Below are positions 53,427 to 62,500 of a DNA stretch of 64,000 nt, piece by piece. The stretch comes from WRHT01 sp031550525. Its GTDB lineage: Bacteria; Desulfobacterota; Desulfovibrionia; Desulfovibrionales; Desulfovibrionaceae. A program made the translations under genes and the position numbers. The DNA is taken from contig JAVBON010000013.1 of NCBI GenBank assembly GCA_031550525.1, positions 22,889-86,888 on the forward strand, read 5' to 3'. A model generated the notes under the pieces. The model was not told the origin of the DNA. It made no database searches and was given only the letters and a program-made list of their open reading frames with translations. Numbering within the stretch: the stretch's first letter is position 1; every line of letters begins with the position of its first letter.

Positions 53427-54146
53427 CTAAATTTCCAGAAAATTCTGCCGGGCTTCTTCCTGTATAGCCTGGGCCTTGTCCAGGCCAAAAGTCTCCACAT
53501 ACCGCTCCAGGCCGCCGCGCAAAATTGCGGTGGCCGCCGGCACGCCCAGTTCCAGTATAAATACCCGGCGCAAGGCGGCGTAAAGGTGCCCGGTGTGGTA
53601 TAAAAAGTCTTTTACCGTTCCAGCGGGCAGTTCGGCCTTGCGCCGCATGGCGTCGGCAAAATCATCCTGCCCGCTGAAGGCCGGGCCTTGCCATGCAAAG
53701 CTGCAGCACCCGTCGCCGTTGGAAAGACACTTTGGTATCTCAAGCCGCAGCTCCGGGTTAAAGCCATAGGCCAGGGCCGCGTCCACCCAGCGGCAATAAA
53801 GGCTGCCCAAACCCGTTACATCGTACTTCTTCCAACTGTCGTTCCAGCCACAAATGGTGCAGTCAAAAACATAGGGGGCCAGAGAGCGCATTTCTACCTT
53901 GGACCAACCTTTGGGGTCGGACCATTCGCCATAAACCACGTAATTTTTCACATCCGGCGTGTCGCCGTTTTTCAGGCAGCGCATAGCCATGCGCGCCCCG
54001 CGTTCCCTGCCATAAAGGGTTACGACTTTTTCAAGCAAAGGCAGGTACTTGTCTCCCTGCAAACGCTGGGCGCTCTCCGCCATAAAGGCGAACAACAGGG
54101 CATGGTCGTCAATATAAAATTGGGTTCTAAGCTCCTCTCTGCTCAT
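53427..54146 (-). CDS. L-2-amino-thiazoline-4-carboxylate hydrolase-like protein
   Basis: 239 residues. The cysteine-containing stretches FDCTICGWNDSWKKYD and PKCLSNGDGCCSFAW resemble the ATC-hydrolase (PF14196) family, whose named enzyme opens the thiazoline ring on the way to L-cysteine, though most members have unproven roles. ATG 54146 with GAGG upstream is preferred to the GTG at 54152. Downstream of it are the tandem repeats and then glnN, in the same direction. Confidence 0.5.
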   Translation of the reverse strand: MSREELRTQFYIDDHALLFAFMAESAQRLQGDKYLPLLEKVVTLYGRERGARMAMRCLKNGDTPDVKNYVVYGEWSDPKGWSKVEMRSLAPYVFDCTICGWNDSWKKYDVTGLGSLYCRWVDAALAYGFNPELRLEIPKCLSNGDGCCSFAWQGPAFSGQDDFADAMRRKAELPAGTVKDFLYHTGHLYAALRRVFILELGVPAATAILRGGLERYVETFGLDKAQAIQEEARQNFLEI

Positions 54147-54152
54147 ATTCAC

Positions 54153-54495
54153 CTCGCTTTTGCCGGGCGGCGGCCCGGCGCTAAACCCGCAATGGGGCCA
54201 AACAACGTCAAAAATCCGCGCAGCCGCTTTACCTCATGTTAACAGTAAAAAAAATTAGGAATTATGGCAACAACAGATCAAAAAAACTGTGCCGCCCTGC
54301 AAAAAATTTTGCAGGGCCGAACTGCCAATTGCGACATGCCAAGAATAACCACCAGTTTTACAGGTGGTTATTCTTCATAATTCTCGCCCAACGGGCTGAA
54401 AAACTGCCGGGCAACCTGCCGCGCGAACGGCTGGCTGCCCGGCACAATAAAAAGCACGGGGGCACGGTACTGGCGCTGGCTGGCGGCCCGCCGGA
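54153..54495. other. 343-bp intergenic region
   Basis: Between cheV and the ATC-hydrolase-like gene, both minus strand. It contains one clear hairpin (54341-54375). Short readings near 54236 do not look like genes. Confidence 0.5.
54341..54375. terminator. Terminator-like hairpin after cheV
   Basis: Perfect 13-bp stem AAGAATAACCACC and its complement with a 9-nt loop, 121 bp past the cheV stop. It lacks a long T run. Confidence 0.6.
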
Positions 54496-55452
54496 TCAGC
54501 CGCCGAATTTGTCGATAAGCTCTTTAACCCGCACGGCCAAATGCGGCAAATCCGGTTTGGATATTTGATCGTCCGCTCCGGCCTTCAAACCGCCCTGCTT
54601 CACCACATCGGAAATAAGGGATGAAAACAGCACCACCGGCAGCTTTTGCAGCACTGGGTCAGCTTTTATCCTGCGGGTAAGCTCGTGCCCGTCCATTTCC
54701 GGCATCTCGATGTCGGAGATAACCAGGTTGACGTAATCAGTAAGGGGTTTTCCGGCCTGCTCACCCTCTTTATGCCATTTATTAAGCATATCCCAAGCCT
54801 CGCGCCCGCAGGTGGCCGACATGACAGTGTAGCCGGAGGCTTGCAGCGTCAGGGTAATAGTCTTGCGTATGGTGGCGGAATCGTCCGCAATAAGCACCTT
54901 GCGCCCCTTGCCGACTTGAGGGTCGCCGTGAATGCGCCCGGCGCTGCTTTCAAGACTAAGGGAGGGGTTCATGCTGGAGATAATTTGCTCCATATCCAGC
55001 AAAAACACTATGCGCTCGTCAAAGCGCACCACGCCGGTTACGCTGTCGTGGCTGAAGTATTGCAGATATTTGCCAGGCGGCTCCACCTGAGCCCAACTCA
55101 TGCGATGAATGCGGGTAACGCCGGAAACCACAAAGGCGGTGACAATGCCGCTGAATTCCGAAACTATTACCTTGCGGTTGTCCGAATCCGGCACTTTTTT
55201 CTGGAGCCAAAGCCCCAAATCCACCAACGGCATCACCCGGTTGCGCAGGTTGAAGGTGCCCATGGCCGCCTCATGCTGCTTGCCCGGCATGCCGGTTATG
55301 TTTTGCGGCAGGCGGATTATTTCCAGCACCTTGGCAACGTTCATGCCGTAATAGCTGCGGTATTGGCTGCCGTCTTGCAAAACCTCGTCCAGGTAGAACT
55401 CGATAACTTCCAGCGCCGTGGTACTTTTATCTTTGGTGTAATCTTGAGACAT
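54496..55452 (-). CDS. cheV: CheV-type chemotaxis coupling protein (CheW + receiver)
   Basis: 318 residues. An N-terminal CheW domain (~15-165: YYGMNVAKVLEIIRLPQ, FNLRNRVMPLVDLGLWL) is followed by a receiver (~185-315) with KVLIADDSATIRK, the acceptor Asp in VISDIEMPEMDG and a C-terminal KPDLPHL Lys. CheV couples receptors to CheA and adapts by phosphorylation. It is not near other che genes here. Confidence 0.92.
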   Translation of the reverse strand: MSQDYTKDKSTTALEVIEFYLDEVLQDGSQYRSYYGMNVAKVLEIIRLPQNITGMPGKQHEAAMGTFNLRNRVMPLVDLGLWLQKKVPDSDNRKVIVSEFSGIVTAFVVSGVTRIHRMSWAQVEPPGKYLQYFSHDSVTGVVRFDERIVFLLDMEQIISSMNPSLSLESSAGRIHGDPQVGKGRKVLIADDSATIRKTITLTLQASGYTVMSATCGREAWDMLNKWHKEGEQAGKPLTDYVNLVISDIEMPEMDGHELTRRIKADPVLQKLPVVLFSSLISDVVKQGGLKAGADDQISKPDLPHLAVRVKELIDKFGG

Positions 55453-55570
55453 TTATATTCCTCCGTCCGGCCCGGCTGGGCGAAACCGGATTATTGACGC
55501 GTATTTTAGAGCATACGCCAAAAATGGCATGATATCAAATACAAGTATAGGCTATTGCAAAACACGCATA

Positions 55571-56401
55571 TTACCAGCGCCCGCCTCTGGCGGCGCGCTC
55601 CTCGCGCAGGCGTGACAGCAGGCGCAAATCGGCTTTGAAAGGGTTAACAGGCTTAACGCCGTCGCTTTGCACAGGGCAGCCGAACTGCGCGCAGGCATAG
55701 CGGCTTAAAAATTCCAGCGAGAACACATCCTCGGCGTTATAGGCCAGCATGGTCTCCAGGGCGCTTTCGCGGCCTGTAAGCTCGTATTCGCGCCAAAGCT
55801 GCACGGCGGTGTAGCCGTCCACCCCGTCCAGCTCGTCGCGGTCAAGCCCCAGGTGCTTTTCCACCTTTTTCAGGCCTCCTGTAAGGCCCAAGCTACGGAA
55901 AACCGGCAGCAGATCAAGATGCGCCATTTGCAGCGGCGTTTGCAGCGCGCGGCGTATAAAAGGCACGTCAAAGCCTCGCCCGTTCCAGGTTATAAGCAGC
56001 GCGTATTCTTCCATATCGTCCAAAAAGGCTTCAAGATTATGCCCATGGACGTAAACTTTCAAATCTTTGCCGTCATACAGCGCAATGCTGGTAATAGCCG
56101 CCTGAGGCCAGGCCAGACCGGTGGTTTCAATATCCACATAGGCCGCGTTGTGGTAAAAATGCGGGTACAGCCGCCACTGCTCGGCATTGCCCAAACGCTG
56201 GCTGAACCACAAGGCGTCGCCAGCCTCCAGCCTTTTGCGCGATTCCTCAAGCCCGCGCAAAAACTCGCCGCGCAGGTGGCTTTCCAGCGGCAGATCCTGT
56301 CGGCTCAGGGCGTCATCCCAGGTATAAATGCCCGCCGCGTTAAGCCGTTGCGAGGTGGCCCGGCCTATGCCCGGCAAATGGCTGAATGATGTATATAACA
56401 T
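55571..56401 (-). CDS. YprB-like RNase H-fold exonuclease domain protein
   Basis: 276 residues. The N-terminus, FSHLPGIGRATSQRLNAAGI, is a helix-hairpin-helix. The nuclease part has YVDIETTGL, LITWNGRGFDVPFI and YNAEDVFSLE, the acidic residues of a DEDD exonuclease. The start overlaps the nth stop (TGATG), so it probably works with base-excision repair or is simply co-transcribed. Confidence 0.8.
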   Translation of the reverse strand: MLYTSFSHLPGIGRATSQRLNAAGIYTWDDALSRQDLPLESHLRGEFLRGLEESRKRLEAGDALWFSQRLGNAEQWRLYPHFYHNAAYVDIETTGLAWPQAAITSIALYDGKDLKVYVHGHNLEAFLDDMEEYALLITWNGRGFDVPFIRRALQTPLQMAHLDLLPVFRSLGLTGGLKKVEKHLGLDRDELDGVDGYTAVQLWREYELTGRESALETMLAYNAEDVFSLEFLSRYACAQFGCPVQSDGVKPVNPFKADLRLLSRLREERAARGGRW

Positions 56402-57162
56402 CAGTTTCCGCCTTTTTTCGCGGCTGATGCGGCTTTACTGTTTTTTGCCAATGAGCGGGATTTGACGGTAGCGGTTTTGGCTGCCTTGCCGCCCTTAGCC
56501 TGCTTTGTGGCGGCCAGGCCGCAACGCGGGCAAAAATCCAGCATGGGGCAAGGCTCGCTTGCGTCGGCCCGCGCGCAACGCGGCCCTCTGGCCATGCAGA
56601 CGTCGCGCCCGTAAGAGACCAGGCGGTGGTTAAGGTTGCCCCACTCCGCTTGTGGAAACAAAGGCATCAGGTCGCGCTCTATAACCTGCGGGTTTTCAGA
56701 TTCCGTAAGGCCCAGGCGAAAGCTTATGCGGGCCACGTGCGTATCCACCGCAATGCCCTCGTTAATGCCAAAGGCGCCGTTAAGCACTATGTTGGCCGTT
56801 TTGCGGGCAACTCCGTCCAGCGTGAGCAATTCTTTCATGCCGCGCGGCACCTGCCCGCCGAAGTCGCGCATAAGCTTTTGGGCGGCGGATATAAGATGCC
56901 TGGCCTTGTTATGGTAAAAACCGGTGGAGCGGATAAGCCCCTCCAACTCATCCTGCCCGGCTGAGGCAAAAGCCAGCGGCGTGGGCAAGCGGCGGAACAG
57001 CTCCGGCGTAACCTTATTTACCCTTGCATCGGTACACTGGGCCGAAAGCACCGTTGCCACCAGCAACTGCCAGGCATCGGCATGGGCAAGGTGCGGCCCT
57101 GTTTTTTCATACAGGCGCTCCAGCACTTCCAGCGTTCTGCGGGCGGTTTCTTGTTTATTCAT
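56401..57162 (-). CDS. nth: Endonuclease III (Nth) with widened Fe-S loop and basic tail
   Basis: 253 residues. LDGVARKTANIVL supplies the HhH and catalytic Lys; AVDTHVARI has the catalytic Asp. It removes oxidised pyrimidines from DNA and nicks the strand. The iron-sulfur loop reads C-X6-C-X8-C-X5-C (CMARGPRC...CPMLDFC) instead of the usual C-X6-C-X2-C-X5-C, a six-residue insert. The last ~45 residues are Lys/Ala-rich and may bind DNA. ATG 57162 with AAAGGT upstream; 12 extra residues from 57198 are not conserved. Confidence 0.9.
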   Translation of the reverse strand: MNKQETARRTLEVLERLYEKTGPHLAHADAWQLLVATVLSAQCTDARVNKVTPELFRRLPTPLAFASAGQDELEGLIRSTGFYHNKARHLISAAQKLMRDFGGQVPRGMKELLTLDGVARKTANIVLNGAFGINEGIAVDTHVARISFRLGLTESENPQVIERDLMPLFPQAEWGNLNHRLVSYGRDVCMARGPRCARADASEPCPMLDFCPRCGLAATKQAKGGKAAKTATVKSRSLAKNSKAASAAKKGGN

Positions 57163-57361
57163 GCGGATTAAACCTTTAGGCTGTCTTATTCGCGTCATGT
57201 TTAACTTTTAATTTTTGCACGTTGGGCCGTTATTGGCAAGAGGAGCCGCAAGCAAGGCTAAAAAAAATGGCCGCCCCGCATTGCCCTCTGGTCCGGCTTG
57301 GGCTAAATTGCGATAGTGTTCTTAAAAAATCATGTTGTGTTATTTTTTTACGGTCAAGCTC

Positions 57362-57688
57362 ATGCAATATATTCTAGTTTATGTAACCACATCCGGCAAA
57401 GCCGAGGCGGAAAACATCGCCAGGGCGGTTCTTGACGACTGCCTGGCCGCCTGCGCCAATATTATAGAGCCCATGCGCTCGCTGTACTGGTGGAAGGGTA
57501 ACCTCGAAAACACGGACGAGGCCGTGTTGCTCTTCAAAACCGAACTTGACAGATTCGAGCGTCTCAAGCAAAAAGTTTGTCTGCTGCACAGCTACGAAAC
57601 CCCATGTATCGTGGCTTTGCCCATTATAGACGGAAACCGCGACTATCTTGACTGGATAACGTCTTCCTGCAACCGTAATTCCAAATAG
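57362..57688 (+). CDS. cutA: CutA1 divalent-ion tolerance protein
   Basis: 108 residues from ATG 57362. YILVYVTTSGKAEAENIARA, CLAACANI and SLYWWKGNLENTDEAVLLFKT are the CutA1 core; CutA1 is a trimeric cytoplasmic protein linked to copper/metal tolerance. The kinase gene follows after 9 bp. The form from 57332 adds ten hydrophobic residues without support. Confidence 0.88.
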   Translation: MQYILVYVTTSGKAEAENIARAVLDDCLAACANIIEPMRSLYWWKGNLENTDEAVLLFKTELDRFERLKQKVCLLHSYETPCIVALPIIDGNRDYLDWITSSCNRNSK

Positions 57689-57697
57689 GAGCTCAGT

Positions 57698-58669
57698 TTG
57701 TCCATTTATGTTTCAGGCTCCATAGCCTATGACCGTGTTATGACCTTTCCCGGCACTTTCAGCGAGTATATTTTTCCTGATAAAATACATATGCTCAACG
57801 TGTGCTTCCCCATAGGGCACATGGATGAAATGCGCGGCGGCACTGCCGGCAACATTGTTTACAACCTGGCCCTCTTGGGCGAGAAAGGCACCGCCCTTAC
57901 CTCAGTTGGGCGCGACTTTGGCTCTTATAAAGCCTTTATGCAGGACGCGGGCCTACCCCTTGAAGGCGTTAACCAGTTGGATAACGAATTCACCTCCGGC
58001 GCGTACATAACCACCGATAAAAAGGCCAACCAGATTACGGGCTTTCACATGGCGGCCATGGGCGTGCCCTGCGGCTATGACTTCCCATGCCTTAACATGG
58101 CTGACGACATCGCCATAATAGCCCCGGCCAATACCGATGATATGGAAAACCACGCCCGCTTTTACACCGAAAAAAAACTGCGTTATATTTTCGACCCCGG
58201 CCAGCAAATAACCATACTGCGGCCCGACCAGCTTAAAACCGGCATGGCCGGGGCCATGGCTCTGGTAAGCAACGACTATGAGCTGGGCATGATCTGTAAC
58301 CTTACCGGCCTGGATTTGGCGGGCATTTTAAAGCTTACCCCAGTGGTAATTACCACTCTGGGCGAAAACGGCTCGCGCATACAGTACCGCGACGGCTCCT
58401 GCTCCGAAATCGGCGCGGCCCCCATAAACGAGCTGAAAGATCCCACCGGCGCGGGCGATTCATACCGCGCTGGTCTTATCAAAGGCATTATCTCCGGCCT
58501 GAGCCTCGAAGATTCCGCCCGTCTGGCCTCGGTATGCGCTTCTTTCTGCGTTGAGTGTTATGGCACGCAGCAGCACTATTATGATCAGGATTCCGTAAAC
58601 GCTCGCCTGCGCGAGGCTTACGGGCAGCAACTTCCCTTCAGCTTTACTCCGCTTATCGCGGGCGCGTAA
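57698..58669 (+). CDS. PfkB-family sugar/nucleoside kinase
   Basis: 323 residues from TTG 57698, with AGGAG 6 bp upstream. GGTAGNIVYNLALLG is the first PfkB signature region and DPTGAGDSYRAGL the second, holding the catalytic Asp of GAGD. The closest general resemblance is to adenosine-kinase-type PfkB proteins, but the substrate cannot be fixed. It is in a likely operon cutA-pfkB-TPR. Confidence 0.8.
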   Translation: MSIYVSGSIAYDRVMTFPGTFSEYIFPDKIHMLNVCFPIGHMDEMRGGTAGNIVYNLALLGEKGTALTSVGRDFGSYKAFMQDAGLPLEGVNQLDNEFTSGAYITTDKKANQITGFHMAAMGVPCGYDFPCLNMADDIAIIAPANTDDMENHARFYTEKKLRYIFDPGQQITILRPDQLKTGMAGAMALVSNDYELGMICNLTGLDLAGILKLTPVVITTLGENGSRIQYRDGSCSEIGAAPINELKDPTGAGDSYRAGLIKGIISGLSLEDSARLASVCASFCVECYGTQQHYYDQDSVNARLREAYGQQLPFSFTPLIAGA

Positions 58670-58684
58670 TAAAGGACTAAAAGA

Positions 58685-59281
58685 GTGAGTGCCAAACGTA
58701 CACCCGCTAATACGGGAATGGTAAGAAAAAGTACCCTCATACTGGCTGTGGCCGCCGCCTTTTGCGCGGGGCTGTTCGGCGGGCATCTGGCCGCCACCAT
58801 AAGTATGGAGGCAGGCCCGGCGGTAACCAAGCAGGTTATCGGCAACTCCGCCCCGGTGGATAATGCCGAGCGCGCCCGCCTTGAGCTGGCCGTTAAAAAC
58901 AGCCCGCAAAACGTTGAGGCCTGGAATAACCTGGGCCACTGGTACTTTGACAACAACCTGCCCAAAGAAGCCGTTAAAGCCTACGAATCGTCTTTGGTGC
59001 TAAAGCCCGGCGACCCCAATATAATGACCGACCTTGGCGTTATGTACCGCGCCCTGCACGAGCACGACAAAGCGCTGGATATGTTCCGCAAGGCCTCGGC
59101 CGCCAACCCCAATCATATGCAGTCACGCTTCAACCAGGGCATAGTGCTGTTTTACGACCTTAACCGCCCGGACGAGGCCATTGCCGTATGGACGGAGCTT
59201 GTGCGCAAAGACCCCGACTATAAAGCCCCCAACGGGCAAAAACTGGCGGACTGGGTTGCCGAGCATAAGAAGAACCGCTAG
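58685..59281 (+). CDS. TPR-repeat protein with N-terminal membrane anchor
   Basis: 198 residues from GTG 58685 (AAAGGA upstream). A single TM, LILAVAAAFCAGLFGGHLAA (~18-37), is followed by two to three TPR units: AWNNLGHWYFDNNLPKEAVKAY, and similar helices with PNIMTDLGVMY and ALDMFRKASAANPNH. TPRs hold protein partners; partner unknown. CcmH/NrfG-like TPR proteins have a similar shape, but no haem-lyase genes are near. Confidence 0.75.
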   Translation: MSAKRTPANTGMVRKSTLILAVAAAFCAGLFGGHLAATISMEAGPAVTKQVIGNSAPVDNAERARLELAVKNSPQNVEAWNNLGHWYFDNNLPKEAVKAYESSLVLKPGDPNIMTDLGVMYRALHEHDKALDMFRKASAANPNHMQSRFNQGIVLFYDLNRPDEAIAVWTELVRKDPDYKAPNGQKLADWVAEHKKNR

Positions 59282-59523
59282 TGCCGGTTTAAAATTCAAT
59301 AAAAGGCACAGTGGACCAAGACAGATTATTAGAGTTGATGCTGCCCAGACCAGCGGCGGGTGTAGCCCGTATTGCAAAAGCGCAACAGTTTCCGGCTGAA
59401 AAGTTATATGGAAAGCAGAACTGTAAGGGTGCTGTTTCGAGCCCCGCCCGTGCCCCTGCAACTTTTGTAAAAAGAACGCGGGTTGTCAGTTTAAAGGTTA
59501 GATACCTCCAAGGAAAAACATAT

Positions 59524-62500
59524 ATGCCCATACCCGCCAGCAATAACAGCGGCAAAATCCGCCGCAACCCCACCGTGCTTATCTTCGCCTTGATGCTGCT
59601 TTTTGTGGCGGCCTCTCAAGCGCGTGCCCTGCCAGTGGCCGTGGAGCAGGTAAAAGGCAATTTTCCCCTCGCCAGTTCCGCTTTTTACCTTGCAGACCCG
59701 GCAGGCGGGCTGAGTATTCTGGATGTAAGCTCGCCAGCGCGCCAAAACCGCTTTGTGCCGCTAAAAGACGGCATTCCCAAAAGCGCCTGTGGCGCTTTAT
59801 GGCTGCGTTTTTCGCTCATCAAAAACAATATACCCGGCAATGCGCCGCGCGGCGCAAAAAGCGGCCTGACCCTCGAGTTGGGCTCAACCACTCCGCCAGC
59901 CAAGCTGTTTGTGGCCGAAACCATCACCACCGAAGGCGATGTAAGACAATGGCGCGAATACGCCTCATCTCTGGACGGTTCTTTTACGCTGCCGGACCCC
60001 GTGCTGCTGCCCCTTACGGTATACGTGCGCATAAACGCCATGCCTCCGCTCTGGTTTGCGCCGCAACTCAGCAGCCAGCAGGCGGATGAAGATTCCGGCG
60101 CTTTGCCCTGGCTGCTTATTATGCAAATAATGCTTGGGCTGGCCTTGGCCGTTACCATTGCGCGCGGCATGAGCGAGAATGAGGAATGGCGCTTTTGGGC
60201 CGGAGCCGTGCTGGCCTGCGTTACCATTTCCGCCCTTTACAGCGACAACGGGGCGGAAAAATCCGTGGTATACCTTACGGCCATGCCCCAGTTGCTTACC
60301 CCCGGCCTGGCTATAATGCTCATGCCGCATCTGGGCCGCTACATGCTGGGCAGCAACAAATCCAAAGCGCTGGATTATACCCTTATCGCCCTCAGCCTGC
60401 CGGGCGTGGCCGCCGCTCTTGTTCCACTGGCCCCAGGCCTGGGCTGGACGGCCCGGCTGCTGCCTCTGGCCCCGTTGTTGCTGCTGCCCCTGCCGCTTCT
60501 GGCTATATCCGCCATAAAAAGAAAACAGAGCGGCGCGTTGTGTTATCTGCTTTTTACGCTTTTTCCCTGCGCCGGGGCCGGTTTGGCCCTGTATGCGCTG
60601 TACGCTCCGCAGGCCGGGCCTTTGCATCAGCTAAGCCTTTACCTGCCCACGTTTGGTTATTTGATCAGCGGCGTGCTTATGGCTACGGTCAAACCGCATA
60701 CAGTTAAGGAAAAAAACGACTTTTTCCCGCTGGACGGCTACCTGGAGCACAACGGCTTTTTGCATGGCGCGCCAAACCGCCAAGACGCGCCGGGGCAAGA
60801 CCGCCCGGCCGCCAACCAGGACCACGGCAGGCCGGAAGATTACGCCCCGGATCTGAACCCGGAGTTTAACCCATTCGAGCCATTTGCCGCGAATGAGCCG
60901 CAAAGCGAAACCAGCGAGCCTTACCCAGACCAGTTGCAGGATTCCCCCCCGCTGCAAATGGCCGCCCACCCTGGCCATGCCTACGCTTCCGCTGAAAATG
61001 CGCAAACGGGCGAGAGCCCGCTGAAAAGCGCCCGGACGCCTGCCGGACAAACGGAAAACGTGGTGGCGGAACCCGCCCCGGATCAGGAGCGGGCAAGCGC
61101 GCCCGGCCCGGCGCAAGACGATGACGACATAATAGAACTGGATGCCAGTCTGCAAATAATTGCGCCTGCCCATGGCAAAGCCGAACATTCGCGTAAACCG
61201 TCCGAAGCTGTAAATGCCACCCTTGAGAGCATGGCCCAGTTGGCCGAGCTGTTCGGCAACGCCGCGCCGGAAGAAAAACCCGCGCCGGCCCCTTTCAGGC
61301 CCATGGAGGCAGCCGCCCCCGCCAAGTTGCGCCGCGCCGACAATGTCATATACATTAAAGATGAAGAGGAGCCCGGCCTGGTTATTTTAAAACCGGCGGA
61401 CCCAGCGGCTGCCGCGCGGGCTGAGCCGGAGGCCCCTGACCTGCCGCCCCTGCACAACCCGCAATTGGATGTAAAAGCCATTGACAGGGTGGAAAACGCC
61501 CTGCGCGCGCCTTATGAGAACCTGCGCGTTCAACTGGCCCAAATGCGCGGCCAGCAAACGGATAGCGCGGATCTGGCAGACCGGCTGGAGGCCAGCGTAA
61601 GCTCCCTTGGCCTTATGCTGGATAATCTGGAAAAAGTGGCCCGTGGCGAGCACCCCTCCCCAGCCCCCATGCAGAGCATTTTCAATTTATCCGCCCTGAT
61701 ACGGCACATGCACGAGCAAATGCTGCCCCTGGCCGAGAGCAAGGGCGTTACCTTGTCGTGGTTTGTCGCGCCGGGCCTGCCTACCTTTTTTAAAGGCAAT
61801 GAGGAAAAAATAGCCGATGCCCTGCGCTTTTTGCTGCAAGGCAGCCTGGAGGCGGCCGACGCGGGCGCGGTGCAGCTTACCGTGCGCGAGGCGCGGGGCT
61901 ATGCCGGTCAGGTGCAGTTCAGCCTGCTGGAAAGCGGCCTGGGCATAAGCAACCTGCGCCGCCCCTCCGGCTGGCTTAACAAGGCCTGGGAACTTTCCAG
62001 CGCCTCCGGCGGCTCGTTCAATATCGATTTTCTGCCCGGCAAAGGCACGGCCATAACCTTTACCTTAGCCCTCACCCCCATGCAAAAACCGGCGGAAGCG
62101 CTGTACGATGACCCGCAACCAGCCTTAAGCGGGGCCGACTTCACGCCCGGCGCACCGTTGCAGGGGGAAAACGCCACGCAAAAAAACGCGCCAGCGCCAG
62201 ATGAAAGCGCCAACCAAGAACACGCGCCCGCGCGGCAAAAAAATTCAGCCGCCCAAGCGCAGAATGCGGAATCCGCGTCAAGCGCCCATAACAAATTGCC
62301 GGGCGGCTCTTTTGAGCATAAGCCTGACCAACCCCAATACGAACAGGCGCTGACCGAACCTGGGCAATCTGCCAGCGCCGCATGGCTCCACCAAAATGGC
62401 GATGCCCGGCGGCAAGAAGAAGACAGGCGGGCTCAACCCGCATTAAACCAGGCCGGGGACCGGACTGAAAAAGCGGCAAACCTGCCGGAAAACGATATTA

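Noticed and set aside
59289..59523. Gene or structured RNA in the leader of the large membrane protein
   Set aside because: Short minus-strand reading lacks a ribosome site and family features; some small stems (CGGG/CCCG) exist but match no known RNA I could recognise.
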